Source: Gammaproteobacteria bacterium (GTDB lineage Bacteria; Pseudomonadota; Gammaproteobacteria; Pseudomonadales; Azotimanducaceae). From it: a stretch of 64,000 nt of DNA. A program made the translations under genes and the position numbers. How positions within the stretch are numbered: position 1 is the first letter of the stretch; every line of letters begins with the position of its first letter. Under the pieces are notes generated by a model. It ran no database searches, was not told the origin of the DNA, and saw only the letters and a list, made by a program, of their open reading frames with translations. Shown piece by piece: positions 51,195-62,200 of this stretch. The stretch spans positions 134,256 through 198,255 of the forward strand of contig VXYL01000016.1 of the NCBI GenBank assembly GCA_009846005.1, given 5' to 3'.

Positions 51195-53138
51195 GAAGTC
51201 GAAATCCTCCGGATTCGGCGCCCGGGTCTGGTTCCAGAACTCAAGCAGCGTGAACGGCCAGTTCTGCGTGACACGGCCACGCTCGTTCTTGTACCAGCTT
51301 CGAACGTCGGGCGATCCCCATGCCATGCCTAGGTTGCCGGCGTCGATCTTCTCGTTGTAGGCATCGTGCACGTCGCGCCGACAGTCCATGGCGGCTAAGT
51401 CGCGACCGATGAGGAGCTTCAGGCACCCCATGATGTAGCGCACCTCGCACTCCGAGAAAAACACGATGCTGCCGTTGACGACGATGTTGGTGTTGGGGCC
51501 GTAGCAGCAGAACAGGTTCGGATAGCCGGGCATCACGATGCCCATGTACGCACGCGGGTCGTGCCCCCAGTGCTCGCGCAGTTCGACGCCGTCCTTGCCG
51601 AATAGCTTCATCGGGAACAACAGGCGGCTTGCGTAGAAGCCGGTGCCGAAGATGATCACGTCGGCGTTCACTTGCCGCCCCGACCCGGTCTCGACGCCAT
51701 CGGGATTGATGCGCGCGATGGGGTCGGTCACCAGCTCGACGTTGTCGCGCTTCAATGCCCGGAACCAGTGCCCGTTGTCGATGAGCATTCGCTTCCCTGC
51801 CGGTGGGTAGTTCGGCACGCACTTGGCTAGGAGGTCGGGGTCGTCACCGACCATTTTTTCGACGTTGGCTGTGAGCAGCGTGCGCAGTTGGTCGTTCGCA
51901 GCGCTCACCGAGCGCTCCCCGTTCGAGCTCGAATCGGGATTGCCGTCCCAGTCCGGATCCCGCCTCACCATCGACAGCAGCCCCTCGCCCGTGGTCCAGA
52001 ACATCGAGAACCGAAACCACTTTCCGTAGAACGGGACTTCGTTTAGCAGCCAGTGCTTGGCCGGCGGGATCGGCGCGTGGTAGTCGGGCCTTTGGGCGAC
52101 CCAGGGCGGCGTGCGTTGGAAGACCGTGACCGTTGACGCCTCCTTGGCAATCTCCGGCACCGTCTGAAACGCGCTGGCGCCGGTGCCGATTACGACGATG
52201 CGCTTGCCCTTGAGGTCGTGGTCGGTTTCCCATTGCGCGGTGTGGAATGACGGTCCGGCGAAGCTGTCCCGCCCTTCGATTTCCGGCAGCTTCGGACGAT
52301 TGAGCTGGCCCACGGCGCTGATGATCGCGTTCGCAGTCAGCGTGGACTCGCCGTCCGAATCTCGAACCTTGACTCGCCAGGCGCCCGGATCCTCGTAGCG
52401 GGCTTCGATGACCTCCGTGGACAGCCGGATGTTGTCGCGGATGCCGTGCTCCGTGGCGATCCGTTCGAAGTACTCGAGCAGCACGCGTTGCGGCGAGAAG
52501 TGCTGCGGCCAGTCCTCGGGTGCGAACGAATAGGAATAGGTGTGGTTGGGCGAGTCCACCCGGCAGCCGGGGTAGCGGTTCTCGAACCACGTACCGCCGA
52601 CGCCGGCGTTCTTGTCCACCACCGTGTAGCTGACGCCCGCTTCCTTCAGACGTATCGCGGCCAGGATGCCGGACATGCCCGCGCCGATGACAAGCACATG
52701 GAAGTTGCGCCGGTCGTCTTCGGGCAGGTCGTCCAGAGACACCCGGTAGGGATCCTCGTCGAAGATCTTCAACTCCGACATGAGGAACTCGCCGTAGGCG
52801 TTGTCCAGCTCGACGCCGGTGATGAAGTCGACCATCTCCTTGACCAGTTCCTGGGAGGGTGGCGGGAGGTCCGGGAAGCCGGCGTCCCGGTGGGCCCTGA
52901 GTGCCGCCAGCGCCTGCGTACGGATCGCCTCCTGGTGTTCCGGCGAAATCCCCCCTTGGGGGTCGCCGAACAGTTGGCTCGCGGGCCGCTCATCGCCTCG
53001 GATCAGCGAGACATCGCCCGTTAGATGCACCAAGGCATTAGTCAACGATGGCACATGGGCTTCGGCGAGGGCGGCTTCGATCGCCTCGTCGCTCCATGTT
53101 GCGGGGTCGGTCAATTCGGACTCCGTTGGCAACAACAA
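51189..53138 (-). CDS. Baeyer-Villiger monooxygenase, 4-hydroxyacetophenone monooxygenase-like
   Basis: A 649-residue FAD and NADPH-dependent monooxygenase. It has two Rossmann motifs, GAGMSG (152-157) and GTGASA (318-323). Between them is the BVMO fingerprint FxGxxxHxxxW, spanning Phe293 to Trp303 (FAGPSFHTAQW). About 140 residues precede the first Rossmann fold, as in 4-hydroxyacetophenone monooxygenase, which is about 640 residues. BVMOs insert oxygen next to a ketone to form an ester or lactone. The TAG stop is given by a repeat element. A ketone-degrading role fits the ester hydrolases elsewhere in the window. Confidence 0.9.
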   Translation of the reverse strand: MLLPTESELTDPATWSDEAIEAALAEAHVPSLTNALVHLTGDVSLIRGDERPASQLFGDPQGGISPEHQEAIRTQALAALRAHRDAGFPDLPPPSQELVKEMVDFITGVELDNAYGEFLMSELKIFDEDPYRVSLDDLPEDDRRNFHVLVIGAGMSGILAAIRLKEAGVSYTVVDKNAGVGGTWFENRYPGCRVDSPNHTYSYSFAPEDWPQHFSPQRVLLEYFERIATEHGIRDNIRLSTEVIEARYEDPGAWRVKVRDSDGESTLTANAIISAVGQLNRPKLPEIEGRDSFAGPSFHTAQWETDHDLKGKRIVVIGTGASAFQTVPEIAKEASTVTVFQRTPPWVAQRPDYHAPIPPAKHWLLNEVPFYGKWFRFSMFWTTGEGLLSMVRRDPDWDGNPDSSSNGERSVSAANDQLRTLLTANVEKMVGDDPDLLAKCVPNYPPAGKRMLIDNGHWFRALKRDNVELVTDPIARINPDGVETGSGRQVNADVIIFGTGFYASRLLFPMKLFGKDGVELREHWGHDPRAYMGIVMPGYPNLFCCYGPNTNIVVNGSIVFFSECEVRYIMGCLKLLIGRDLAAMDCRRDVHDAYNEKIDAGNLGMAWGSPDVRSWYKNERGRVTQNWPFTLLEFWNQTRAPNPEDFDFA

Positions 53139-53182
53139 CCTGTGGATGCTAACTCAACATCCGCAGTCGCATGGAACAACCC

Positions 53183-53260
53183 GTAGGAGCGACCCATGTG
53201 GTCGCCCGCAAGGGCCGTTGCCTGAGCGGGACGGGACAAGGCCGTCCCCAACGCTACGCC
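53183..53260. repeat. REP-like palindromic repeat, copy 7 (rearranged)
   Basis: GTAGGAGCGACCCATGTGGTCGCCC at the left and GCGGGACGGGACAAGGCCGTCCCC then AACGCTACG at the right. The two hairpins are in the opposite order to the other copies. Confidence 0.75.
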
Positions 53261-53283
53261 GCCGTTGGCCGCTAGGGTCACTG

Positions 53284-54231
53284 TTACACGCCGAACAACG
53301 CGTCGGCGAGTTCGTCGAGCGTTTCGATGTCCTCCAGAGCAACGAAGCCGGGAACCTTGTAGAACACGTCCATGGTTCGGTGCTGGGCAAGGCCGACGGC
53401 TTGGCGGTGGAAAGCGTCGGTCAGAGCCCGATGGGCAAACGTGGGCTCGACCGGCCAGTTGCTGTGGTCCAGGAACGTCCGCAGCAGGGTCTTATCGCCG
53501 TCGAACAGGTTGAGCTGGATCTGGGCCAACTCGTAGTGCCGGTCCGTCACGACGGCATCGCCCCAGTCGATGAGCCCCGAGAGTCGACCCCCGTCGACGA
53601 AGACATGGCGGTACATCAGATCGCCGTGGACGAAAACGGGATTGGCTGAAGGCGCATTTCGCCTGACGAAGTCGTCGACCTGCGCGGCAAGGCGCTGCGG
53701 CAACGCCGTCTTCCTCGCGGCTTCCGAGAGGTCGTACCCTCGCCATGAATCTGGCGTGGCTACCTCGTCGGGTGGCATCAGGGCGTGGATCCGCTGCACT
53801 TGGCGACCGAGGTCCGCGGCGACCATGGCCTTCTCATCCGTCGAGAGGTCCGCATCCTTCCAGTGCGTCGCGGTCGTGCGAGTTGTCACGAGGTAGCGCC
53901 ACGGTTCTGTCGGGTCGTCGAACAGCCGGCCTTCGGCGAGCAGCGACGGTGCGAGAATGCGGGGATCCGTCGCGACGCAACGGATGGCCGCGCGTTCCGC
54001 CTCGTAGGCGGAGCGCCAGAACGGGAGATGGCCGAATAGCTTGATGACGACGTCTCTCGATAGCAGCGTAGGGAACGTGCCCCCTACACCGGCGTGCGGC
54101 TGTTCCTCGGCTTCGATGCCAAGCCGCCGAAACACGCCAGCAACCCGTGGAAACCAGAAACCGGTGTCGTCGAGCCGGGCCTGGTAGTCCGAGTCGGACG
54201 GGAATGCTGGCGGCGTGTCGGTGGCACTCAC
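53284..54231 (-). CDS. aminoglycoside phosphotransferase family protein
   Basis: A kinase-fold protein of 315 residues. AGVGGTFPTLLSRDVVIKLF near 50 carries the nucleotide-binding lysine. The catalytic HGDLMYRHVFVD loop near 200 is followed by LIDWGDAVVTDRHYELA with the metal-binding aspartate. Family members phosphorylate small molecules such as choline, homoserine or drugs; the target here is unknown. It sits alone on the minus strand, divergent from a GNAT acetyltransferase. Confidence 0.87.
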   Translation of the reverse strand: MSATDTPPAFPSDSDYQARLDDTGFWFPRVAGVFRRLGIEAEEQPHAGVGGTFPTLLSRDVVIKLFGHLPFWRSAYEAERAAIRCVATDPRILAPSLLAEGRLFDDPTEPWRYLVTTRTTATHWKDADLSTDEKAMVAADLGRQVQRIHALMPPDEVATPDSWRGYDLSEAARKTALPQRLAAQVDDFVRRNAPSANPVFVHGDLMYRHVFVDGGRLSGLIDWGDAVVTDRHYELAQIQLNLFDGDKTLLRTFLDHSNWPVEPTFAHRALTDAFHRQAVGLAQHRTMDVFYKVPGFVALEDIETLDELADALFGV

Positions 54232-54288
54232 AAGAGGGCGCGGAGTCTAACCTGCCTACGGTCGGGTGAGGCGTTAGTATCGGAGCGA

Positions 54289-54852
54289 ATGGCACTTCCC
54301 AACCATAGCGTCCACCTAGCGACCGAGCGCCTCGTTCTGCGCCCGTTCGCCGACGCCGATTTCGAACGGGCCGTACCATACTACCGGGAGCCCGAGTTCC
54401 TCCGACTGATGGAGCACGAGGCGCCGGATGAGCCGATGACGGCGGCGGACCTGCGCATCGCCGGCGAGGCCATGGCATCGCAGGGCTACTACTTCGCCAT
54501 CGACCACAGGGCGAGTCGCCGAACGATCGGCGAAGCATGTCTGCAGTGGATGAACCTGGAACGCGGCCGTATCGCCGGGGAGAAGATCGTGCGCTGTCCG
54601 ATCGGCATCTGGGACAAGGAACTCTGGCGGCAGGGTCTCGGTAAGGAAGCTATCAGGCGGATGATGCGCTTTGCCTTCGACGAACTCGCCGTTGACCGGT
54701 TTTGCGCAATGGACGTCGAGCGGAACAACAAGCGGTCGCGGGCGCTTTGGGGTGCGTGCGGGTTGCAGGTGGTACGCACCGTTGATTCGGGCGCGGTTCT
54801 GGACTTCGAAATCAGCCGCGCAGGCTACTTTGCGTTGGCTCCTTCGCAGTGA
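54289..54852 (+). CDS. GNAT family N-acetyltransferase
   Basis: A 187-residue acetyltransferase of the RimJ/RimL type. LATERLVLRPFADADFERAV at the start, GIWDKELWRQGLGKEAIRRM with the acetyl-CoA-binding loop near 105-125, and DVERNNKRSRALWGACGLQV near 143 define the fold. The ATG at 54289 follows GGAG; the frame continues 65 codons upstream over the divergent kinase gene. The acceptor amine is unknown. Confidence 0.87.
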   Translation: MALPNHSVHLATERLVLRPFADADFERAVPYYREPEFLRLMEHEAPDEPMTAADLRIAGEAMASQGYYFAIDHRASRRTIGEACLQWMNLERGRIAGEKIVRCPIGIWDKELWRQGLGKEAIRRMMRFAFDELAVDRFCAMDVERNNKRSRALWGACGLQVVRTVDSGAVLDFEISRAGYFALAPSQ

Positions 54853-54920
54853 ACCCCGAATCCCGTGGTCGGTTGTGGGCGGCTATCATCGTTGCAACGC
54901 GAACGTAGTGTGGACCTGAC

Positions 54921-56006
54921 ATGGCCGAATTGCCGCGGGATAACCCCGGAGAGAACCTCAAGCGCTGGCTGGCGCGTACGCCCGAAGCGGCGATCGACCC
55001 CGAGCAGCCGATCATCGATCCCCACCATCACCTTTGGGATCGACGACCGCGTCCGGAGATGGCGCGGGACGCCCGTCAGCAGCTTCGCTACATGCCCGAC
55101 GACTTGGTCGAGGACATCCGTGGGGCAGGCCACAATGTGGTCGACACGGTGTTCGTCGAATGCCGGTCGATGTACCGGGAGAGCGGCGGGCCGCTCGCAC
55201 CCGTGGGCGAGACCGAGTTCGTCCAGGGCGCTGCGGCGATGGCCGCGTCGGGTTTGTACGGCGAGGGAGTGCGATTCTGCGGGGCGATCGTTGGCTTTGC
55301 GGATCTCACCCTCGGTGCACAAGTGGAAGACGTGCTGTTGGCCCACAGGGCTGCTGGCCGGAACTTCCGCGGCATCCGCCACGCCCACGGCTGGCATGCC
55401 TCTCCTGAAATGCCCAGGTCCCATCATCCCACCGCAGGCACAGAGGGATTGCTCGCAGCGCCCGAATTCCGGGAGGGCTTCGCGGCACTTGACCGGCTTG
55501 GCATGGTGTTCGACTGCTGGGGATATCACGGCCAGCTAGGCGAGGTGGCGGCGCTGGCGAACGCGTATCCCGGCACGACGATTGTTCTGAACCACATCGG
55601 CGGACCCATTGCGATGGGACCGTACGAAGGCGAGCGGGAAGGGCGATTGTTCCAGGAATGGAAGGCGGGCATCGAGACCGTCGCGCGCTGTCCGAACATC
55701 GTCGTCAAGGTCGGCGGCTGCGGCATGGTGACCTACGGCTTCGGCTTCGAGAAGCAGGACGACCCGCCGGACTCGGCAACGCTTGCCCGGGCTTGGCAAC
55801 CCTACGTCGCCTACCTCATCGAGTGCTTTGGTTCGTCCCGGTGCATGTTCGAGTCGAACTTCCCGGTCGACAAGCTGTCGTGTTCGTACGGCAACCTCTG
55901 GAACGCGTTCAAGCGGATCGCGAACGACCTGGGGCTGTCGCTCGAAGAGCGGGCGGAGGTTTTCCATCGGACCGCAGCTCGCAGCTATTCGATGGCTGGT
56001 GGCTGA
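54921..56006 (+). CDS. amidohydrolase family protein (amidohydrolase 2 type)
   Basis: A 361-residue metal-dependent hydrolase of the amidohydrolase-related (PF04909) type. PIIDPHHHLWDRR near residue 30 is the metal motif. RGIRHAHGWH near 150, LNHIGGPIAMGPYEG near 222 (histidine), and CMFESNFPVDKLS near 308 (aspartate) follow in order. Such proteins hydrolyse lactones or decarboxylate aromatic acids. It is transcribed away from the GNAT gene toward a repeat. No pathway partner is adjacent. Confidence 0.88.
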   Translation: MAELPRDNPGENLKRWLARTPEAAIDPEQPIIDPHHHLWDRRPRPEMARDARQQLRYMPDDLVEDIRGAGHNVVDTVFVECRSMYRESGGPLAPVGETEFVQGAAAMAASGLYGEGVRFCGAIVGFADLTLGAQVEDVLLAHRAAGRNFRGIRHAHGWHASPEMPRSHHPTAGTEGLLAAPEFREGFAALDRLGMVFDCWGYHGQLGEVAALANAYPGTTIVLNHIGGPIAMGPYEGEREGRLFQEWKAGIETVARCPNIVVKVGGCGMVTYGFGFEKQDDPPDSATLARAWQPYVAYLIECFGSSRCMFESNFPVDKLSCSYGNLWNAFKRIANDLGLSLEERAEVFHRTAARSYSMAGG

Positions 56007-56214
56007 CGCGCCATCGGGCAGATATCCTGCTCGATTGCGAATCCCGTTATCGGAGCGCACAAGGCGGAGGGTCGGTAGGAAGGCCGTAGAGGGCGGGACG
56101 GAAGTAAGGGCAGCGTGGCGAGCTTGGAATAGGCGCCGCTTGGCGGCCGAACGCGAGGGCCAGGCGTTCGACGAATCGCCGCCGGGGGAAAGCGACCGGG
56201 CACCAAACTAAGCC

Positions 56215-56245
56215 GGGCGGGACGCCACAAGGGCGCCCCCTACAG
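56215..56245. repeat. REP-like half repeat, copy 8
   Basis: GGGCGGGACGCCACAAGGGC followed by GCCCCCTACAG, almost identical to copy 6. It provides the stop codon (56240-56242) of the giant protein gene. Confidence 0.75.
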
Positions 56246-59200
56246 TTGCTCCTTGGCCGCCTCCTCGCGCCGGACTCGCTCCGCCAAGTCGCCCGCGTAG
56301 GCCGTATCGCCCGCCCGCTCGGCCATCCGGTGCAATTGGCGCAGCATCGCCAGTCCACGATCGATTCCGTGATCGCGGGCAAGTTCCGGCAGCTCGCCGA
56401 TCTCTTCGGAATCTTCAAACATGCCCACGAGACGGACCTTGTCCCGCCAGACCAGACCGTCCTTCTTCAGGGCGTCAGCCACCAGTTCGAGAGGCAAGGA
56501 ACTCGCCGCGGCTTGAGCCAGGGAGGCAAGGCTCATTGCTCCGCGTGGGCCTAGTGGCGCGCCGGAGGCATCGACACTGGCGATCATGCGAGTCAGCAAG
56601 TCGGCCGCGTGGTCCGGGTCGCCGATTTGCACGGCACGCTTGCCGAGGGCGGTCAGCACCTGGAGAACCGACGCCGGATCTGCCTGTCCGTCATCCAACC
56701 AACCCAACAACGCCTGTTCAACCGCCCCGGTCCACTCGGAAATCCGCGGCCATTGGGACGCACTTGTGGGAAACAGCCGCTCCTGGCGTGCCAGGATCGC
56801 ATCGGCGCCTGCCAAGACCACCCTGTTGTATCCATTGATTCGGGTCAGCGGGTCGATCCCGTATAGCGTCTTCAGATCGTGCAGCGTGATCGCTATCTCG
56901 TCCTGCCGGCCACTTGAATCGTCATACGGTTCGGTTCGGCTTGCCGATCCCTTCATCAGGGCATCGAGTATCTCCATCGCGTGGCCCGTATCGCCCGCTT
57001 TTGCATACGCTCGCACGAGTTCGACGGCTCTGGCCGCTCCCACGCCTGCCGGATGCGCCGGCATGGCCAGTATCCGAGGGTACCGGCGTCCAAGCTGCTC
57101 GAGCAGTTCTTGCGGCCCGTACACCAAATCCAGCAGGGCGAGCACGAGCACATCGAACAATGCCTCTGCGCCGGGAACACCATCGGCGCGCCGGGCTATG
57201 GAGAGAATACCCTCGACGACTTCCCGGGCGAGGGCTTGGGGCAGCCTCGCGGTCACTTCCTCGGCGAGTCCGACGAGACCGGCGATGTCCGATCCGTCTG
57301 AGAATCCGCCGCTTGACGCATCTTCGAACTCCGCGTACTCGCGTTGCCGGGCCATTCGCGCCGCCACCAGCCGGTACTGGTCCCCGGCTCTGTCCACCGC
57401 GCCCCCGGAGGCGAAGACGCGGGCGGCCAACACCAGCTGGAAGAGCGACGCCTCGGCCATCGAGGACAGACGCTCTTCGAACGCTTCCCTCTCGCCCGCG
57501 ACGAAATCCCTGTGCTGCCTCTCGCGCAGCAGCATCCACAGCGTGAACTCGTGATCGTCGATTGCGTGCTCGCGAAGGCGGGACCAAAGTTCCTTAAGGC
57601 GTGGCCCACCGGCTGTCGCTTGGGCCAGATAGCCGTAGAGCCGATGGAATCCCCTTCGAATCTCGTCCGGCATCGCCCGCAGAAATCCCTCGAGCTCCTC
57701 CGCGCCGTAGGGCGACTCCGCGACCGCGTCGAACAGCGTGCGCGGCTCTGCAGGTACTTCCGCACGACCGTTGCGCGGCAGGGGCGCGCTCAACAGGGGG
57801 GATGCAGTGAGTTGAAGGGCGTCGTTCCCCGGGGTCGCGTACCCGGACGATTTGAGCGGCACCAGGAGCTTGCGCCAGGCTTCCCGCAGCGCCCGGCGGC
57901 CTTGTTCGGGATCTTCTGCGCAGAGCGCGTCGGCAAGACCTTGCGTCTCCCAGCGACTGGCCGTGGCGGACGCCGGAGCAGGCTTCTGATCGCCGAGGTC
58001 GACCAATTGCTTGAGAACCCGGTCGAACGGCTCGAAAACATTCGTGGTTCGCGCCGCGAGATCTGACCGGTACACACCGGTGTCCCGAAAGTCCAGGCTG
58101 CCGTCTGCTGCTACCGCTACCGCCTCCTGGAACCGTTGCTGCGATCTCAGCAGTTGGAAGTACGCCAGGCGCCAGTAGTCGCTGTCGGGCGACGCCCGGT
58201 ACGCGCCGGCGATCGCTTCCTCGGCGCGAGCCGTATGGCCCAGACTCAGCCATGCCTCTATCGATCGGACCAGGTGGAGATCGTTCTCGGGATCAAGCCG
58301 GCGCAGATGTTCCAGCAACGGCGCTTGGAGCTCGGAATCCGCCGGCGTGGGCTTGTCCAACCGCCTTTCCGGAAACTCCATTTCATAGGCGGCAACCGCC
58401 AGTCTTGGATTCACCCGCCGACCCGCCGCGATCTCCTGCAACAGTTGAGATCTCGGAACGGCCAGCGCCATTCGGACCTCCCGAAAGGTATAGCCGGGAT
58501 AGGGGTAATAGTGCTCCGGCAAGCCGTATCCCAACTCCTGCAGTTGTTGGAACACCTCGATCGGACGGTCTTCGTATACCGCCTTCAACAGCGGCTGTGC
58601 GCTAGGGAACTCGGGCCAGCGGGATTCGGCGAACTCGGCGATCCGGTATAGCACCGCCGAATTGCTCGGGTGGGCGTCGAGGGGCAGGACAGCATGCAGG
58701 TCGTATCGAACGCCGTCGTCGTAAGTGCTCTTTAGACCCGATAGTCTTTCGATGACCGTGTCCGTAACCTCGGCACGCTGTCCGGCGGTCAGTTCACCCC
58801 GGAGGAGCGCGCGGAACGCGCCTGCGCTCCCGAGCCGTTCAGATCTCTCGCCGCGTAGGGAACGCTCCGCTTCGACCTGGAAATACCGGATCTTCTCGTC
58901 GGTGGTGCCCCGCCTCTCAAGGTAGCGCCAGTGGCCGGGCTTGTCGTTGTTGCCGAACCCGTCGAGTGGCTGGCCACCGGCATCGGGCTTAAGCAGCAGC
59001 GCAATGACCTCCTGCGGCGGGATCAGCGGCCGGCCCACCGCATCCTCAACCTTGAGGAACAAGCCCGCGTCCCGCAACAGAAACGCAGTCAAGGCGTCCG
59101 GCGCCGCCGCCAGCTTCGACGAGGCGACCCGCGCCAGTTGATCGAACCTCGCGGGGTTGAGAAGTAGCAACCCGTAGCCTAGCCCCTCGCGGAATTTCGC

Positions 59201-62200
59201 GTCTTGGATCCGCTCGGCCAACAACCGTTCCACCTCGTCGGTGGTGCCGGCTAGCCGCGCCAGTTTCAATCGGGTTTCGAAGTCGTCTTGCTCGGGTGGT
59301 CCGTGCAACGGCGCTAGGGTGACGTCGGGTTCAGCCGAGGCTAGGCCGTCGGGCAGCACTCGACCGGCGGCCCCGTAGGCTTTCTCAAGGTATTCGGCGA
59401 AGTTCTCGTCGTCGCCGAAGTGCGCGAGCAGGCGTCCGTCTGCGTGCTGCGCCAGATTCCCGTCGCCCAGGAAGAAACCGACGCGGCGGATCAGCCTGGC
59501 GGTGCGGTCGAGTCGCGCGTAGCGGGCCAGCGGAAGGGGTGCCTCGTCCGCCCGACCGAGCACGCGGCTGAGCTCCGTTTCGAACAGCCCTTTTAGTTCC
59601 GCCGCCGCGGCCTCGGACTCCGCGGCGTCCTCCGGCCAGCTCAACAGCAATCCCTGCTCCAGCGAGTCGAAGTGGTCGCGATACTCGCGCGATACCAGGG
59701 CGGTGCGCTTATTCGTCGCCGCCGAGCGCGAGTTCGGGTCCACCGGAGCAAGTACAGTCGACTGGCGTCCGAGGACGACGTGGATCGCCCGAAGGTAGCG
59801 CCTAAACGCCAGGTCGTCGCGACCGTTCGCCTCATGCATAAAGCCGGTCTTGTGGAGCAGTTCCAGGCTGTCGCGGTTTACATTCAGCGCGCGTGCGTAG
59901 AACACCCGCGACTGCTCGTCAAAGCCCGTCGTTTCGAAGATCTCCGCCTTGGTCCGATCAATATCGATCATCCCCGTGATGTCGTCGATCATCTCGAAGG
60001 CCCGCTCGGCCGCCGGCAGGTCCCCCTTTGCCAATAGCGCGGTGCCGACATCGATATACACGTCCGGGGGCAAATGCTGGCGCAGTCCTACTAGGCGCCG
60101 CCCATACTTAAGCTTCCGGTCGATGTCTCCGATGCCGGTGCTGAAACCACCGAAGCCGGCGTTCGGCGTGGCCATGGTCACCAGCTCCCGAAGCACCGCG
60201 GGGCGGCGAAGGCCCGCTTCGGGCAACGAGTTCTCCAAGGCCAGGAACGAAGCTTCGGTGTCGCGCTTCTCTCGGGCGATATCGGCCAGCAGCTCGTACA
60301 GATAGAACTTGCCTGCGCGACCGGCAATGCGCTCCAGGATCACCCGGCGGGTCCATTCCAGCGTGTCCCGCGTTTCCGGGTCCGGTGCCCGGGAAAAGGC
60401 CCTCGAGCTGACCAGGTTGAGAATGCCGTCCACCGCCACCACGAAGTCGTTGTCCTCGACGGCGTTCTCGGCGAAGAACTTAAGAATCGCCAATGCCTCC
60501 GCCGCCCGTCCGTCGTCGGCCATCGCCTCGGCCAGTAGCAGCAGGTTGTCGCTGTGTTCCGGCACCTCCACCAACGCCCGGCGATACGCCGCCACCGCCT
60601 GATCCAGAAACCCTGCCATCGAGAAGATGCCGGCCTCGAACTCGCCGGTGACCGCGCCGGCGTCGAACTGTCTGAGCTCGCCGATCCAGCGCTGGATTTC
60701 CTCGAAGCGTTCGTCCGAATTGACCGCCAGATCAAGAGTTAGCAGATTGATGATGATGCGCTTGATGTGATCGACGCGGTTGGCCGGATCGATCTCGTAG
60801 AGCCTGCGCAGGGCCCCGTCGTGCGCCGGATAGTCCTTGACGAGCATATGGACATGCGCGAGCAGTTGTTGGTGGTCGACCTCGTCCTCGCCGAGCGACT
60901 CTGCATACTCGTCGATGATCTCGGTGGCTGAGAACTGGTCGCCGGCCTCGGTGTAGATCCGCACCAGGAGGTTCATGTGGTTGCGGGTCGCCGTTCCCGA
61001 CATCAACATCTCTTCGAGATCCACCGCCAGGTCGCCCATGGCGCCCAGTTCGGCGGCCAGGGGCAGCATTTGGCTCTCGGCGAGACTGCGCCGCGCCGGA
61101 CTCTCCATGCCCACCCAGATGTCGCGCCACGCCGTCAGCGCGTCCCGCCTGCGGTCCACTAGGGTATACAGCCACGCCAGGCGCACTTGATCGTCGAACC
61201 CCAGTCCGCCGCGTACGTCCCGTAAGGCCTCGAATACCCGTACCGCTTCCCCCGGTCGGCTCAAGCGCTCGTACGCATCCGCCAGCTCGACGCGCTCGGC
61301 GGCATCGGCAGGCAAGAACGCTTCCAGCCGAACCAAGGCTTCCAGCGCCCTCGGGTCCTCGCCCCGGTCCAACCACGTCTCGAACAGAAACAACAGCGCA
61401 CCGACGTCGGGACCGTGGGTTTTGATGTGGCGTTCGATCATCGCCACACCCTCCTCCACGAAACCCATGGATCGCATCAGCCGCGCGCCTTCGACCAGAA
61501 CTCCCGCACGTTCCCCGCTGCGTGCCTCCAACGTCTCCCACACGGCCTGCGCAGCGTCGTCTTCCCCCATGTGGAGATGGTGCGCCGCCAAGGCGTCATA
61601 CCACCGTACTTCGGCTGGTTCTGCAGCCATCAGCCGGCGATACTCCCAAACCATGGCATCGGTGTCGCCGACGGCTTCGAACAGGGCGACCAGCCGATTC
61701 CGCTCGGCAAGGTCGGTATCCGTTCCCAGTTCCTCATACAGCGCAATGGCTTGGTGATACTTCTCGGTCTCGATCAGGGCATCCACCCTGAGGCGCAGCA
61801 GGTCCGGGTCGTCGGATTCGCGCGCGGCTAGATTCTCGACTAATCGATCCAACTCACCGGCAGAACGGTACGACTCCGCCAACAGGCCGAGGGCGTATAG
61901 GCGATCGGTGCGCGCCGGGGCGGCGGCGTAGCCCAGCCACGCCTGTTCCCGGGCCAGTTCATGCGATCCGGCCTGAAGTGCCCACTCGGACAAGCGCACA
62001 TGCTGCGGGTACGGTTTGCCGGCCGCCTCAAGCGGTTGATACAGCACGACCGCGCGGTCCGGGCGCCCCATCAGCGCCAGCACCTGGGCGGCCTGGTTGC
62101 GGAAGAGGGGTTCGCGTTCCCGAGCCAGTTCCTCCAACGCCGCAACGTTGCGCGAACTCATGGCCATCATCGCAAGGCGCACCCGGATCAGCCATTGCTC

